30,530 bases of DNA from CAMBRQ01 sp945870325 (GTDB lineage Bacteria > Bacillota > Clostridia > Lachnospirales > Lachnospiraceae): the NCBI RefSeq assembly GCF_050313795.1, contig NZ_JBNPMC010000042.1:1-30530 (forward strand), read 5' to 3'. Position numbers and translations under genes: made by a program. The first letter of the stretch is position 1. Each line of letters starts with the position of its first letter. The notes under the pieces were generated by a model. That model did not search any database, had not been told where the DNA came from, and worked only from the letters and a program-made list of their open reading frames with translations. Below, piece by piece: positions 30,172-30,530 of this stretch.

Positions 30172-30530
30172 CGCAGGCATGATCGTAGCAGGTGGCCTGT
30201 TCTCATTCATCAGCGGACTTGGAGTAATCTCCGACTTTGCTGACAGAACTCATACAGGCGAGCATATCCTTCTGTATGAAGACAGCGTAGCACTTGGAGG
30301 GATTATTGGGAACATCATCTTTATCTATCATATCGCCATCCCACATGGAACCTGGCTTGTTCCCTTTTTCGGTCTGTTTAGCGGAATTTTCGTGGGATGC
30401 TGGGCGATGGCGCTTGCGGAGATGCTTAATGTCTTTCCCATATTCATCCGCAGAGTGAAATTGGTGCGGGGGATACAATGGTTGATATTAGGAGTGGCGA
30501 TCGGGAAAGGAATCGGGGCACTCGTGTTCT
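30131..30530 (+). CDS. spoVAB: Stage V sporulation protein AB (partial, runs off the end)
   Basis: An open frame of 133 codons with no stop before the window edge. It begins MWVAQILLALIGLSAG and continues with hydrophobic helices (VALGGIIGNIIFIYHIAI, WLVPFFGLFSGIFVGC) and the segment AEMLNVFPIFIRR, as in SpoVAB (about 141 residues in Bacillus), so only the last few codons should be missing. AAAGGAG at 30114-30120, 10 bases upstream, supports this start inside spoVAA. It is expected to be a membrane part of the dipicolinate channel complex. Confidence 0.9.
   Translation, partial: MWVAQILLALIGLSAGMIVAGGLFSFISGLGVISDFADRTHTGEHILLYEDSVALGGIIGNIIFIYHIAIPHGTWLVPFFGLFSGIFVGCWAMALAEMLNVFPIFIRRVKLVRGIQWLILGVAIGKGIGALVF

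Overview
The window reads as a chromosomal segment of a spore-forming, anaerobic Firmicute, most likely a Lachnospiraceae gut bacterium (Dorea/Mediterraneibacter-like; the genus is a guess). The reasons are a clostridial type II fatty-acid cluster using FabK, an AccD-AccA fusion, [FeFe]-hydrogenase maturases, a T-box before valS, strong AGGAGG ribosome sites, and the forespore genes spoIIAA-spoIIAB-sigF-spoVA. Coding density is high, and I see no phage, integrase, transposase, CRISPR array, tRNA or rRNA.

Region 1 (1-11226, +) is an almost complete fatty-acid synthesis operon: fabH-acpP-fabK-fabD-fabG-fabF-accB-fabZ-accC-accDA, then a second FabK-like flavoprotein and a MarR regulator resembling FabT. 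Together they supply malonyl-CoA (AccB/AccC/AccDA), malonyl-ACP (FabD), initiation (FabH), elongation (FabF), and the reduction and dehydration steps (FabG, FabZ, FabK). A consensus promoter precedes fabH, and a TTTGA-N3-TCAAA palindrome touching its -10 matches the published FabT operator. The MarR protein at the far end is therefore the likely controller.

Region 2 (11248-12683, +) has a HAD phosphatase and a zinc-binding sirtuin. Region 3 (12766-16847, -) is an operon hydE-hydG-hydF for [FeFe]-hydrogenase H-cluster assembly. It has its own promoter and a structured leader ending in an intrinsic terminator. hydF is bracketed by two inverted copies of an identical 32-bp palindromic element inside larger repeat arrays. 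No hydrogenase structural gene is in the window.

Region 4 (16889-19364, +) carries a family-6-type DNA glycosylase, a zinc-type macrodomain protein and an AEC-family permease. Region 5 (19404-22443) is a valine T-box (specifier GUA) and valS. Region 6 (22497-27515) holds an LtaS-like membrane phosphotransferase with an extra C-terminal beta-domain, folC, an unannotated 44-codon gene and a TPR protein with one membrane segment. Region 7 (27545-30530) begins with a terminator and a hairpin-rich intergenic stretch, then spoIIAA-spoIIAB-sigF, a sigma-G-type promoter, a 73-aa membrane protein, spoVAA and the start of spoVAB, which runs off the end.

Most protein calls are secure from motifs. The less certain and more interesting parts are regulatory: the FabT-like circuit, the hyd leader RNA, the repeats around hydF and upstream of fabZ, and the small proteins.
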